DNA of 12,882 nucleotides from an uncultured Bacillota bacterium (lineage in GTDB: Bacteria > Bacillota > Clostridia > Caldicoprobacterales > UBA3941). The notes beneath the pieces were generated by a model that was not told the DNA's origin, did no database searches, and worked only from the letters and a program-made list of their open reading frames with translations. The stretch lies in assembly GCA_937960725.1 (NCBI GenBank), contig CALGOY010000306.1, positions 1 to 12,882 of the forward strand, given 5' to 3'. Of this stretch, positions 1 through 6,838 are shown piece after piece. Every line of letters begins with the position of its first letter. The first letter of the stretch is position 1. The translations under genes and the position numbers were made by a program.

Positions 1-49
1 GCGACCACCGAGATCTACACTCTTTCCCTACACGACGCTCTTCCGATCT
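1..49 (+). other. Illumina P5/Read 1 adapter contamination
   Basis: The first 49 bases match the last 49 of the 58 bases of the standard Illumina TruSeq universal (P5 plus Read 1 primer) adapter, ending in the hallmark CTCTTCCGATCT at 38-49. Only the first nine adapter bases are missing. Genomic sequence starts at about base 50. This is untrimmed library sequence at a contig end, not DNA of the organism, and it fuses in frame to the truncated yqfD. The match is from memory of the adapter but is exact over the whole stretch. Confidence 0.98.
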
Positions 50-921
50 TTCCATCCGTTTATTTCATAGTATTTATGAGTTACCTTATTGCCAGTGCGT
101 ATCCCTGATATATCTTTAAACGATACCTGGCTTCTTCCCTCATACCACGTTCTTGCCATTATCTGCGCCATGGCGTGGACATACCTTATAACTCCAGTAT
201 CTTCATGTTCAATAATCCCGCTTACTAACAGCTGGCCTTGCCTTACAGTATCCCCTCTTTTTACCATACTTTCTCCCTCTAGGGCAATAACCCTCTCTAT
301 AATTCCATCCTTCGCTGCTACAATATTGCAGGGCACATCCTTGTTGACTAAAGCTGGAGCCTTGGTTGCTTCAATCACCCTGGCAATTGCCTTTACCCCC
401 TTTATTTCGATGCTGATCCAGGAGAGCTCTGGAATTTCTATAAGCATTCTATTTTCGGTAGTCCATGTATCTATCCCTCTTTTGAAGGCTCCAGATTTTA
501 TACCGTATTCTTCTAGTTTTTTTGCTATGTATTGGGGATCTGTTTTTATAGTCCCTTCCACTTCTACTACCCAAATAAAGGAACCAAGGCCGTATAATAT
601 AACTATAAATAAAAGCATACCTACTACCAGCATTCTCCTGTTGCGAAATTTATAAGCTAAAAATGGAAATCCCCTTTTATCAAGAATAGTAATTCTACAC
701 CGAACAACCCGGCGTATAGAATGTAATTTTTTAAAGCCAGATATGCTAATACAAGCAGTAAGGGAAGTATAATCACTGCGCTTTATCTTCCATAAGTATA
801 CTCCCTGCCTAAGGCATAGATTTATAAATTTTTCTAAAGATAGCCCCTCTACTTTTATGACGAGGTATCCCCTCAAATAGTTCCATATTCTAATAAATAA
901 CAAGCTATTCACCCCATCCAT
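50..921 (-). CDS. yqfD: Sporulation protein YqfD, 3'-truncated at contig end
   Basis: Membrane protein of the YqfD family, expressed in the mother cell during sporulation in Bacillus; its biochemical role is not established. About 290 genuine residues are present. The N-terminal part (IWNYLRGYLVIKVEG) is typical of the family. A hydrophobic membrane segment lies at about residues 96-118, followed by a soluble part starting WVVEVEGT. Family members are usually near 400 residues, so roughly 100 residues are missing. The apparent C-terminus (residues 292-297, DRKSVV, and the stop at 28-30) is encoded by adapter and must be ignored. The ATG at 921 has only a weak ribosome site. A TTG at 903 has GGGGTG six bases upstream and would start LLFIRIWNYLRG, closer to family N-termini, so it is a plausible alternative. 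It lies ten bases after yqfC and is surely cotranscribed with it. Confidence 0.9.
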
Positions 922-931
922 CCTGCAATGT

Positions 932-1210
932 TCATAAAAACTCTATAGTCTTTATCTCCCCACTAATCATAATATCGTCAGCTGCAATGTTTCTTAGGTT
1001 CATATCATTTCCAATGACTCTAATTACTCCGTTAGCAGAGTTGACCCGTATCCTTTGGGCAGTATATTCAATTATTCCCTTATGATTTTCCACAAGCATT
1101 TGATTGTTTCCTATTAAAATTATTTTAGGCATATTGAGCATAATTTCTTTTGGAAGCTCAAACATCTCGGATACAGTACTTTTCACTTCCTCAAGCCTTT
1201 TTTTTCTCAT
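932..1210 (-). CDS. yqfC: Sporulation protein YqfC (YabP/YqfC family)
   Basis: Small soluble protein of about 92 residues in the YabP/YqfC family, made in the mother cell during sporulation; molecular function unknown. Visible family features are the basic start MRKKRLEEVKS, then ELPKEIMLNMPKI, then VENHKGIIEY in the middle. The start at 1210 is chosen because AGGGGGA lies seven bases upstream. The longer reading from 1243 (starting MHRIVMLGGIF) would run through this ribosome site and has no site of its own. Directly upstream is a terminator, so the gene probably begins a new unit with yqfD. A CATAGAAT box at 1233-1240 resembles a sigma-E -10 element and fits the sporulation role. The partner yqfD follows ten bases after the stop, as in most endospore formers. 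Confidence 0.9.
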   Translation of the reverse strand: MRKKRLEEVKSTVSEMFELPKEIMLNMPKIILIGNNQMLVENHKGIIEYTAQRIRVNSANGVIRVIGNDMNLRNIAADDIMISGEIKTIEFL

Positions 1211-1232
1211 AAAAATTCCCCCTAACATTACA

Positions 1233-1240
1233 ATTCTATG
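1233..1240 (-). promoter_or_regulatory. Possible sigma-E -10 element for yqfC-yqfD
   Basis: On the minus strand CATAGAAT matches the sigma-E -10 pattern CATAnAnT and lies about 22 bases upstream of the yqfC start, leaving room for a short leader and the ribosome site. No good -35 match is visible at the usual 13-15 base spacing, where the sequence runs into the terminator of the preceding gene. Sigma-E control of yqfC is known in Bacillus; assigning it here is inference. Confidence 0.4.
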
Positions 1241-1246
1241 CACAAA

Positions 1247-1284
1247 TAAAAAAAGCGATTACAACTAATTGCAATCGCTCTTTT
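1247..1284 (-). terminator. Intrinsic terminator after the EEP-family gene
   Basis: A seven-base perfect stem (AGCGATT at 1254-1260 with AATCGCT at 1273-1279) encloses a 12-base loop. On the minus strand it is followed by a run of seven T (complement of 1247-1253). It lies about 50 bases past the stop of the EEP gene and before yqfC, so it separates the two transcription units. Confidence 0.75.
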
Positions 1285-1331
1285 ATATAATTATCCCTTA
1301 TTCATTCTATAGCCTTACTTATTTTTATTTC

Positions 1332-2261
1332 CTATAAATGCCAAGCTTCTTTAGTTTTCGTATGGGATATAATGACTACGACTAGCGAGTGATCTGAAGT
1401 TTCCGATGCAACTACATAATGATCTAGTATCTCAATATTCTGTCCAACATAAATTCTATCGATCCTTGTATTTGGCTTATCGCTATAAAAGGCATAAGTG
1501 TAAAATTCTATATCGCTATCTACCATCTCGATTGAATCTACCAGCATACTGCTAATTTGCTGCATTGTGATGGTGTCAGCCTCCTCATTAAAATCACCCA
1601 TCAAAATTATGCGATCGCTGCTATCGCTTTCTATAATATGCTTAATCTGTTCAATTTGCCTGATGCGCTCCTCTGAATTTAACCCGAGATGAGTAGTATA
1701 CACATTGTATAGCACGCCATCTACATCAATTACGGCTTTTAACAGCCCCCTTGTTTCAATTTCTTTGCTGTATAGTTTGGTGTTTTCATGCTCTACAATT
1801 GGATAGACGCTTAAAATAGCGTTTCCATATTTTATACCTAACAGATTGATCGTTTCCCCATATACATAGTTATAGCCGAGGGCTTTGGCAATTTCCTTAG
1901 CTTGATCCTTAAACCTAGAGCGGGGCATAAATTTATCTACCTCTTGAAGTGCAATTATTTCAGCTTTGGTATCCTTGATGGACTCAATAATAGCATCTAG
2001 GCTCTCCTCTCCTTTTTCGTTTACACCATGTCTAATATTAAAGGTGAGAAGACGAAGCTCTTTGCTAGCCGAATGGATTAAGTCCTTTTCTGGATTTTGG
2101 CGCTGGACAGAACTTCTAGATACAGCCATTGTGTTTATAGTTTTTATACCAGTATCCTCTTTAAAAGGGGAGCTAAATAAAAGACCATATTTTATGCCTG
2201 CAAGCACTAATATTCCTAGCGATATAATAAGAATTGAAATATAAAAAAATTTGTGCTTCAA
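1332..2261 (-). CDS. Membrane-anchored endonuclease/exonuclease/phosphatase family protein
   Basis: Protein of 309 residues in the EEP (DNase I / sphingomyelinase-like) superfamily of Mg2+-dependent phosphoesterases. Catalytic landmarks appear in the expected order: N75 in LLTFNIRHG, E107 in ALQEVD, H191 in TTHLGLN, D223 and N225 in MGDFNEE, D268 in DRIYV, and D290-H291 in SDHSLVVV. All key residues are present, so it should be active. A hydrophobic stretch at residues 5-29 is an uncleaved anchor or signal peptide, without a lipobox cysteine, so the enzyme domain probably acts outside the membrane. Its substrate cannot be told: nucleic acid, phospholipid headgroup or phosphoinositide are all possible. 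The start is TTG at 2261 with AGGGAG five bases upstream. It is isolated between two terminators and sits where rpsU-yqeY is normally followed directly by yqfC. Confidence 0.85.
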   Translation of the reverse strand: MKHKFFYISILIISLGILVLAGIKYGLLFSSPFKEDTGIKTINTMAVSRSSVQRQNPEKDLIHSASKELRLLTFNIRHGVNEKGEESLDAIIESIKDTKAEIIALQEVDKFMPRSRFKDQAKEIAKALGYNYVYGETINLLGIKYGNAILSVYPIVEHENTKLYSKEIETRGLLKAVIDVDGVLYNVYTTHLGLNSEERIRQIEQIKHIIESDSSDRIILMGDFNEEADTITMQQISSMLVDSIEMVDSDIEFYTYAFYSDKPNTRIDRIYVGQNIEILDHYVVASETSDHSLVVVIISHTKTKEAWHL

Positions 2262-2300
2262 GGCAGCTCCCTCTTTCCCCGCAATATTCTTTACTATTTC

Positions 2301-2329
2301 ATTATACTATATATTTCGACAATTTTCAT
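2301..2329 (-). promoter_or_regulatory. Possible promoter of the EEP-family gene
   Basis: A perfect TATAAT lies at 2301-2306 on the minus strand, about 40 bases upstream of the TTG start. At 17-base spacing the -35 position (2324-2329) reads ATGAAA, a poor match. The position between the upstream terminator and the gene makes a promoter here necessary, but the weak -35 leaves its sigma factor open. Confidence 0.4.
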
Positions 2330-2370
2330 CGTTTTGTTTTGATATCTGCAAATCCAAAATTTGTTATAAT

Positions 2371-2402
2371 AAAAAACCTAGTGGTGTACCACTAGGTTTT
2401 TT
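2371..2402 (-). terminator. Strong symmetrical (bidirectional) intrinsic terminator
   Basis: A perfect 32-base palindrome: two 15-base arms (AAAAAACCTAGTGGT and its complement) around GT, so the folded loop is about four bases. The core stem CCTAGTGG is flanked by A6 and T6, giving a U-tract in either direction. On the minus strand it ends the rpsU transcript after the yqeY relic. No plus-strand gene enters it from the left. Confidence 0.88.
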
Positions 2403-2431
2403 ATCGTTCCAAATGCTTGTAATGAGCATGT

Positions 2432-2629
2432 TTATAGTTCTGCCATATTTCTCCCTTTACTTTGACCTATTCTCCCTATGTCCTTATAACTTTTAACTTT
2501 TCATCTATTCTCCGGTAAGCTGCTGAGGAAGGTATTCCATTAGAATTTGAATTCTTTTAATTTTTTCAAATTCCGGGATGGAATCCTTTCGTCATCTTGC
2601 TTCCTTAGCAATTACCCAATAATACCGTC
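2432..2629 (-). pseudogene. yqeY: Decayed remnant of yqeY (GatB/YqeY-domain protein)
   Basis: The 414 bases between rpsU and the EEP gene contain no intact gene, but the minus strand translates in pieces to YqeY. From 2629 it reads DGIIG; one base is then missing at about 2616. From 2615 it continues VIAKEAR, an in-frame TGA (2592-2594), RKDSIPEFEKIK, then RIQILMEYLPQQLTGE and a TAG (2505-2507). After a further frame change, KDIGRIGQSKGRNMAEL is read from 2485 to 2435. These match the order of conserved YqeY segments (VIAKEVKQRRDSIEEFEK; EILMEYLPQQL; KDMGKVM...KGRADG), with about a dozen residues deleted before ILMEYLP and the N-terminal 45 or so lost. The place is right as well: yqeY directly follows rpsU in most Firmicutes. 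YqeY resembles part of the GatB amidotransferase subunit; its role is poorly known. Several independent lesions exclude a simple sequencing error. Confidence 0.82.
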
Positions 2630-2676
2630 ATGAACCATTGACTATACCTTTATTTCCCATGGCAGATTAAATATTT

Positions 2677-2862
2677 TTAATATTTTTTTCTCCTTGCTGC
2701 CTTCCGAGCTGCTTCTGATTTCTTTTTACGTCTTACACTAGGCTTTTCATAGTGCTCTCTTCTTCGAATTTCTGCCAATACTCCAGACCTGGCACATTGA
2801 CGCTTAAATCGCCTTAAAGCACTTTCAAAGGATTCATTTTCCCCTACAATTACTTGTGACAC
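2677..2862 (-). CDS. rpsU: 30S ribosomal protein S21
   Basis: Small basic protein of the 30S subunit, 61 residues, near the family's usual 58-60 in Firmicutes. The whole S21 pattern is visible: [20 protein letters not shown], then [14 protein letters not shown] and a lysine/arginine-rich tail ending RRKKY. The start is the GTG at 2862, with GGAGGGAGGG seven bases upstream; the longer reading from 2889 adds nine residues unlike the family and includes the ribosome site. A near-consensus promoter stands about 80 bases upstream, so rpsU can be transcribed apart from the dnaJ-HIT cluster. The unit ends at the terminator at 2371-2402, after a yqeY relic. Confidence 0.97.
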   Translation of the reverse strand: MSQVIVGENESFESALRRFKRQCARSGVLAEIRRREHYEKPSVRRKKKSEAARKAARRKKY

Positions 2863-2944
2863 TTGCTTTCCCTCCCTCCGCCAAAACAATTACCAATCCT
2901 TAGGACATAGCATCAAAGTAAAGGGTCAGTCTCAACCATACAGT

Positions 2945-2974
2945 ATTATAACTCACTAAAATTCGTCGTGTCAA
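2945..2974 (-). promoter_or_regulatory. Sigma-A promoter of rpsU
   Basis: On the minus strand a perfect TTGACA (2969-2974) and a perfect TATAAT (2945-2950) are separated by 18 bases. The -35 box begins 14 bases after the HIT gene's stop codon. Transcription should start near 2938, giving a leader of about 75 bases before the GTG start. No clear hairpin regulator was seen in that leader. Confidence 0.9.
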
Positions 2975-2988
2975 CATCAAAAGTGCAT

Positions 2989-3342
2989 TTATGCTAACAT
3001 TTGAGATAGAGTTTTTCCGCCTAAAATGTGAAAGTGAAGATGGCCTACAGCCATCCCGCTATCTTTCCCACAATTTACTACTACGCGATATCCAGATTCG
3101 TCCACCTCTAACTGCTTTGCTATTTTAGGAATTAATTCAAATATATGGGAAATAACAGAGCTATTTTTCTCATCTATCTGATTTAAAGAATATATGTGCT
3201 CTTTTGGTATTACTAGTACATGAACCGGTGCATTAGGATTGATATCATGGAATGCAATTACCTTATCATCCTCATATACCAGCTTTGAAGGGGCTTCCTT
3301 CCTAACGATTTTACAAAAAATACAGTCCTTTTCCTGAGCCAT
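2989..3342 (-). CDS. HIT family protein (HinT-like nucleotide hydrolase)
   Basis: Histidine-triad protein of 117 residues, most like the HinT/PKCI branch, which hydrolyses adenosine phosphoramidates and related AMP conjugates in the cytoplasm. The catalytic triad is seen as H101-L-H103-F-H105 in VGHLHFHILGG. The N-terminal DCIFCKI carries the cysteine pair (C7, C10) common in this branch, and HDINPNAPVHVLVIPKEH is the typical nucleotide-binding segment. The start at 3342 (MAQEKDCIFC) has GGAGG eight bases upstream; the upstream ATG at 3357 overlaps that site and is rejected. It is the last gene of the dnaJ-led cluster, 28 bases after the YjbQ-family gene, and no terminator separates it from the rpsU promoter. 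The natural substrate is not shown by the sequence. Confidence 0.93.
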   Translation of the reverse strand: MAQEKDCIFCKIVRKEAPSKLVYEDDKVIAFHDINPNAPVHVLVIPKEHIYSLNQIDEKNSSVISHIFELIPKIAKQLEVDESGYRVVVNCGKDSGMAVGHLHFHILGGKTLSQMLA

Positions 3343-3370
3343 AATTAGCACCTCCATACTTTAATCCTAA

Positions 3371-3787
3371 TTATTCACCAATAATCTTAACCAAAACCCG
3401 CTTTCTTCGATTTCCATCGAATTCCCCATAAAAAATTTGCTCCCAGGGGCCTAGATCTAACTTGCCGTCGGTTACTGCAACAACTACTTCTCTTCCCATG
3501 ATAGTCCTCTTTAAGTGGGCATCGGCATTGTCTTCAAAGACGTTGTGTTTATATCTAGAATAGGGCTTTTCAGGAGCCAACTCTTCAAGCCACTGCTCAA
3601 AATCATGATGTAAACCCGATTCGTCATCATTGATGAAAACACTAGCAGTAATATGCATAGCATTGCAGAGCAAAAGTCCTTCCTTTATTCCGCTCTCTTG
3701 AAGACATTTTTCTACTTCCCCTGTAATATTTATAAATGCTCTTCTAGTATCAGTATTAAACCATAGCTCTTTTCTGTAGCTCTTCAC
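3371..3787 (-). CDS. yjbQ: YjbQ family protein (UPF0047; secondary thiamine-phosphate synthase activity)
   Basis: Full-length 138-residue member of the YjbQ/UPF0047 family. Conserved motifs are [20 protein letters not shown] (residues 43-62), [18 protein letters not shown] (81-98) and a [16 protein letters not shown] block (110-125), with the family's likely metal-binding histidines. E. coli YjbQ has a weak thiamine-phosphate synthase activity and annotation pipelines use that name, but the true physiological role is unsettled. No thi genes or thiamine riboswitch are nearby, so nothing here supports a thiamine role. The start is GTG at 3787, with AAGGGGTG about eight bases upstream. The gap to mtaB is 41 bases with no terminator, so it should be part of the same operon. 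Confidence 0.92.
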   Translation of the reverse strand: MKSYRKELWFNTDTRRAFINITGEVEKCLQESGIKEGLLLCNAMHITASVFINDDESGLHHDFEQWLEELAPEKPYSRYKHNVFEDNADAHLKRTIMGREVVVAVTDGKLDLGPWEQIFYGEFDGNRRKRVLVKIIGE

Positions 3788-3828
3788 AGCTTCTCACCCC
3801 TTTCCCTTGCATTTTATACGGCTATGAT

Positions 3829-5151
3829 TTAATTAGATACTATGCTTCCCAGCATATAATTTTCCTCTATCTTTTGTAGTAAAACCGGCCTAATTTCATT
3901 TAAAATCTGCGGATTGCCTCTAGCTGCAACCCTAATATAGTGCTGGGTGTATCCCTCATATAGACCTTTTTTATTCTTGCTCTCCTCCTCGAATAAAACT
4001 TGTTCTTCTCTTCCTAAGAAAGATGCGAAATACATTTTTTCTAGCTCTTTTCCTAACTCTATCAACTCACGGCTTCTTTGTTCCTTTAAATCCTTAGCCA
4101 CTTGATTAGGAAAATTGGCTGCTTTCGTCCCTGCTCTGGGAGAGTATTGAAATACATGAATTTTACTAAATCGAATTTCTCTAACAAAATCCATCGTCTC
4201 ATTGAATTCTTCCTGGCTTTCCCCTGGGAAGCCTACCATTATGTCGGTGGTAATCGCCACATTTGGCATAAACTTCCGCAAGGTATCTACAGCTTGTCTA
4301 TATTGTTGGGTAGTATATCCCCTATTCATTCTCTTTAATACACTATCGCTGCCGCTTTGCAGAGACAGATGATAATGCTGGCAAAGTTTAGGCAGCTCTA
4401 CTGCCCTGTTGACATAATCCTGGGTAATAAATGTGGGTTCAAGGGAACCTAGTCTTATTCTCTCTACCCCTTCGATAGAATGAACAGATTGTATTAGCGA
4501 AAGGAGATCGGTATCCCCCAGGTCTTTTCCATAGGAAGCTACGTGTATTCCTGTTAAAACAAATTCCTTAAATCCCGCATCTACTAACCGTTCAACTTCT
4601 GATACTACGCTTTCTGGCCTACGGCTTCTAATAGGGCCTCTAGCATAGGGAATAATACAATAGCTACAAAATTGATTGCAGCCTTCCTGGACTTTAAGCA
4701 CTGCCCGAGTCTTTCCTTCATAAGAGCTTATAGGTATCTCCTCAAATTCCCTAACCTTCATAATATCTCCTACAGCATTTATAGCGGTACCGGTTTCTTT
4801 AGCCTGCTCCACTAGATCAACTATCTTATCCCTATCCTGCGTCCCTAGAACTAGATTAACCCCTGGGATGGATATAACTTCTTCAGAAGCTGTCTGTGCG
4901 TAACAGCCTACGACCGCAATGACGGCATCGGGATTGATTCGGTGAGCCCTTCGGATCATCTGTCTGGATTTTCTATCCCCCAAACCTGTTACCGTACAGG
5001 TATTGATTATATATACATCTGCTTTTTCATGGAATTCAACTGCTTCATATCCCCGTTCTAAGAATTTTTCAAGCATCGACTGGGTATCGTACTGGTTAAC
5101 TTTGCAGCCAAGGGTATGAAAAGCTACCTTTTTATTTTTGTTTTGCTTCAT
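3829..5151 (-). CDS. mtaB: tRNA (t6A37) methylthiotransferase MtaB
   Basis: Radical SAM enzyme that adds a methylthio group to N6-threonylcarbamoyladenosine at tRNA position 37 (ms2t6A), next to the anticodon. The N-terminal UPF0004 domain has its three cluster cysteines at C16 (HTLGCKVNQYD), C52 (NTCTVTGLGD) and C83 (VVGCYAQ). The radical SAM CxxxCxxC is C158, C162, C165 in GCNQFCSYCIIPYARGPIRSR-like context. A TRAM RNA-binding domain is expected at about 370-440. The HTLGCKVNQYDT and GDRKSRQMIRRA blocks point to the MtaB rather than the MiaB or RimO branch. At 440 residues it is full length. The ATG at 5151 overlaps the rsmE stop by four bases (ATGA), suggesting translational coupling. Confidence 0.95.
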   Translation of the reverse strand: MKQNKNKKVAFHTLGCKVNQYDTQSMLEKFLERGYEAVEFHEKADVYIINTCTVTGLGDRKSRQMIRRAHRINPDAVIAVVGCYAQTASEEVISIPGVNLVLGTQDRDKIVDLVEQAKETGTAINAVGDIMKVREFEEIPISSYEGKTRAVLKVQEGCNQFCSYCIIPYARGPIRSRRPESVVSEVERLVDAGFKEFVLTGIHVASYGKDLGDTDLLSLIQSVHSIEGVERIRLGSLEPTFITQDYVNRAVELPKLCQHYHLSLQSGSDSVLKRMNRGYTTQQYRQAVDTLRKFMPNVAITTDIMVGFPGESQEEFNETMDFVREIRFSKIHVFQYSPRAGTKAANFPNQVAKDLKEQRSRELIELGKELEKMYFASFLGREEQVLFEEESKNKKGLYEGYTQHYIRVAARGNPQILNEIRPVLLQKIEENYMLGSIVSN

Positions 5152-5888
5152 TCCATTTCCCCCATATAAAACATTATTGCCGACAGTACTGCCATGCCAG
5201 CGGTTTCTGTTCTTAAAATTCTTGGACCTAGTGTAACTACTTTCCAGCCCCGCTCCTTTGCCTTCATAATTTCATCCTGCTCAAATCCGCCCTCTGGCCC
5301 TATCAATATCGAAATGTTTTGGGCTCTATCTGCTCTCTCTAGGGCTTTCCTCAAACCCGTACTGCGCTCCTCTTCCCACGGAAGCAACTTTATAGGATCG
5401 GAGACTTTGTCTATAACTTCATCGTATAAAATGGGCCTATGGACCTTAGGAATAATACCTCTACCGCTCTGCTTGGCAGCTTCTTGGGCAATTTTCTGCC
5501 AGCGCATTACTTTTCTGTGTTCCTTATCGGGATTGGATAGATTTACAACAGTTCTTGCGGTAACAACAGGCACAATCGAATAGATACCTAACTCCACACA
5601 CTTCTGTATGACAAGATCCATTTTACTCGATTTCGGAAGCCCTTGATATAAGGTGACCTTGGTCTTAGGCTCGCCCGTGCTGGGTTTTGGATCTTCCAGC
5701 AGAACTTCAACCTCTCCCTTTGCCGTCTTTATGAGCCTGCCTCTATAATCGGTGCCCATACCATCGCACACTTCGATTAAATCTCCTTCTTTTAAACGAA
5801 GGACCTTTAATATATGAACTGCATCTTCTCCATCGATGGTTACCAAATTATTATTTATTTTTTCAGGATTTACAAAGAACCTATTCAT
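5148..5888 (-). CDS. rsmE: 16S rRNA (uracil-1498-N3)-methyltransferase RsmE
   Basis: SPOUT-fold methyltransferase that uses S-adenosylmethionine to methylate U1498 of 16S rRNA in the assembled 30S subunit. The N-terminal PUA-like part begins MNRFFVNPEKI, with DAVHILKVLRLKEGD shortly after. The SPOUT knot motifs near the C-terminus are ILIGPEGGFEQDEI and TLGPRILRTETAGMAVL. It has 246 residues, normal for the family. The ATG at 5888 gives the family-like start; an in-frame GTG at 5894 is also possible and would add two residues. Either start lies inside the end of prmA (overlap of 8 or 14 bases), and the stop overlaps mtaB, so the three genes are tightly coupled. Confidence 0.95.
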   Translation of the reverse strand: MNRFFVNPEKINNNLVTIDGEDAVHILKVLRLKEGDLIEVCDGMGTDYRGRLIKTAKGEVEVLLEDPKPSTGEPKTKVTLYQGLPKSSKMDLVIQKCVELGIYSIVPVVTARTVVNLSNPDKEHRKVMRWQKIAQEAAKQSGRGIIPKVHRPILYDEVIDKVSDPIKLLPWEEERSTGLRKALERADRAQNISILIGPEGGFEQDEIMKAKERGWKVVTLGPRILRTETAGMAVLSAIMFYMGEME

Positions 5889-6825
5889 ATTCACTCACAA
5901 TGGCTACCCATTCTCCTTTAGTTTTCTTCTCTGTGATTTTAAATCCCTGCTTTGCTAAAGCAGATTCTACATCTTTTATTCTATCCTTTATAATACCCGA
6001 GGCTATGAAAGCCCCGTCTGGATTTAGGTATGATTTAATATGTTTCGATAAATCGATAATAACATCGGCTATAATATTTGCAACTATTATATCATATTTT
6101 CCTTCTACTTTATCCAAAAGATCGCCCTGAATGATAGATATTCGGTCCAATACCTTGTTGGCTTTAGCATTTTCCTCAGCCACACGAACGGCATTGGAAT
6201 CTATATCAACAGCTACTGCAGATTGGGCTCCTAACAGCAAGGCTGCAATGGAAAGGATACCAGTACCACATCCTAGATCTAGCAGCCTAGTATGGGGAAA
6301 AATTCTGTCCTCCAAAAGCTCAATACACATACTAGTAGTCTCATGGCTACCGGTGCCGAAGGCCATTCCAGGATCCATCTCCAGCACTATATCTCCTTTT
6401 TCAGGAACGTATGGTTCCCAGCTAGGTTTTATTACAATTTTATTCCCGATTTTACGAGGTTTATAATACTTTTTCCAGTTATTTGCCCAATCCTCTTCTT
6501 TTATATTCGATAGCTCTATAGTACCTTTACCTATATCGATGCCTAGGTCCTTTTCTAGCAGCTCCGCCAAGGAATTTCGAATCTGCTGAATCTTATCGTA
6601 GGACTGAACTTCATCTGGCAAATATCCTTTAACTAATACTTCATCTTCTTCATCGATAAACAACGCCTCATCAACATAATCCCAATCTCCCGGATGACTA
6701 TTAAATTGCTCCAAATCCTTTGGATTATATATAGCCAAGCCCGTTATTCCTGCCTGATAGAATATTTCAGAAACGGCTTCGACTCCTTCGTTGGTTGTAT
6801 AAGCGGTAATTTCAATCCAATTCAT
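5881..6825 (-). CDS. prmA: Ribosomal protein L11 methyltransferase PrmA
   Basis: S-adenosylmethionine-dependent enzyme that methylates ribosomal protein L11, 314 residues. An N-terminal L11-recognition domain begins MNWIEITAYTTNEGVEAVSEI. The hinge and catalytic part shows EEDWANNWKKYYKP (110-123), DPGMAFGTGSHETT (151-164), the SAM-binding LLDLGCGTGILS (181-192), AVDIDSNAV and NIIADVI (250-256). The start at 6825 is chosen because AAGGAG stands nine bases upstream and the protein then begins as in the family; the ATG at 6855 would overlap the end of dnaJ by 17 bases and lacks support. The gap from dnaJ is 13 bases, and dnaJ-prmA-rsmE is a common Firmicutes arrangement. Confidence 0.96.
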   Translation of the reverse strand: MNWIEITAYTTNEGVEAVSEIFYQAGITGLAIYNPKDLEQFNSHPGDWDYVDEALFIDEEDEVLVKGYLPDEVQSYDKIQQIRNSLAELLEKDLGIDIGKGTIELSNIKEEDWANNWKKYYKPRKIGNKIVIKPSWEPYVPEKGDIVLEMDPGMAFGTGSHETTSMCIELLEDRIFPHTRLLDLGCGTGILSIAALLLGAQSAVAVDIDSNAVRVAEENAKANKVLDRISIIQGDLLDKVEGKYDIIVANIIADVIIDLSKHIKSYLNPDGAFIASGIIKDRIKDVESALAKQGFKITEKKTKGEWVAIVSEYE

Positions 6826-6838
6826 ACCTAAACGCTCC

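Noticed and set aside
2365..2370. Plus-strand TTGTTATAAT resembling an extended -10 promoter
   Set aside because: Transcription would start inside the terminator hairpin, no -35 lies at proper spacing, and no plus-strand gene follows. It is probably chance AT-rich sequence.
2371..2402. The 32-base palindrome as a mobile-element end or recombination site
   Set aside because: The A6/T6 flanks, compact stem and position after a transcription unit are those of an intrinsic terminator. No second copy or target duplication was seen.
2251..2496. Plus-strand reading frame of 81 codons across the EEP/rpsU gap
   Set aside because: It runs through the perfect terminator palindrome and antisense to the yqeY relic. 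It has no credible ribosome site and resembles no known family.
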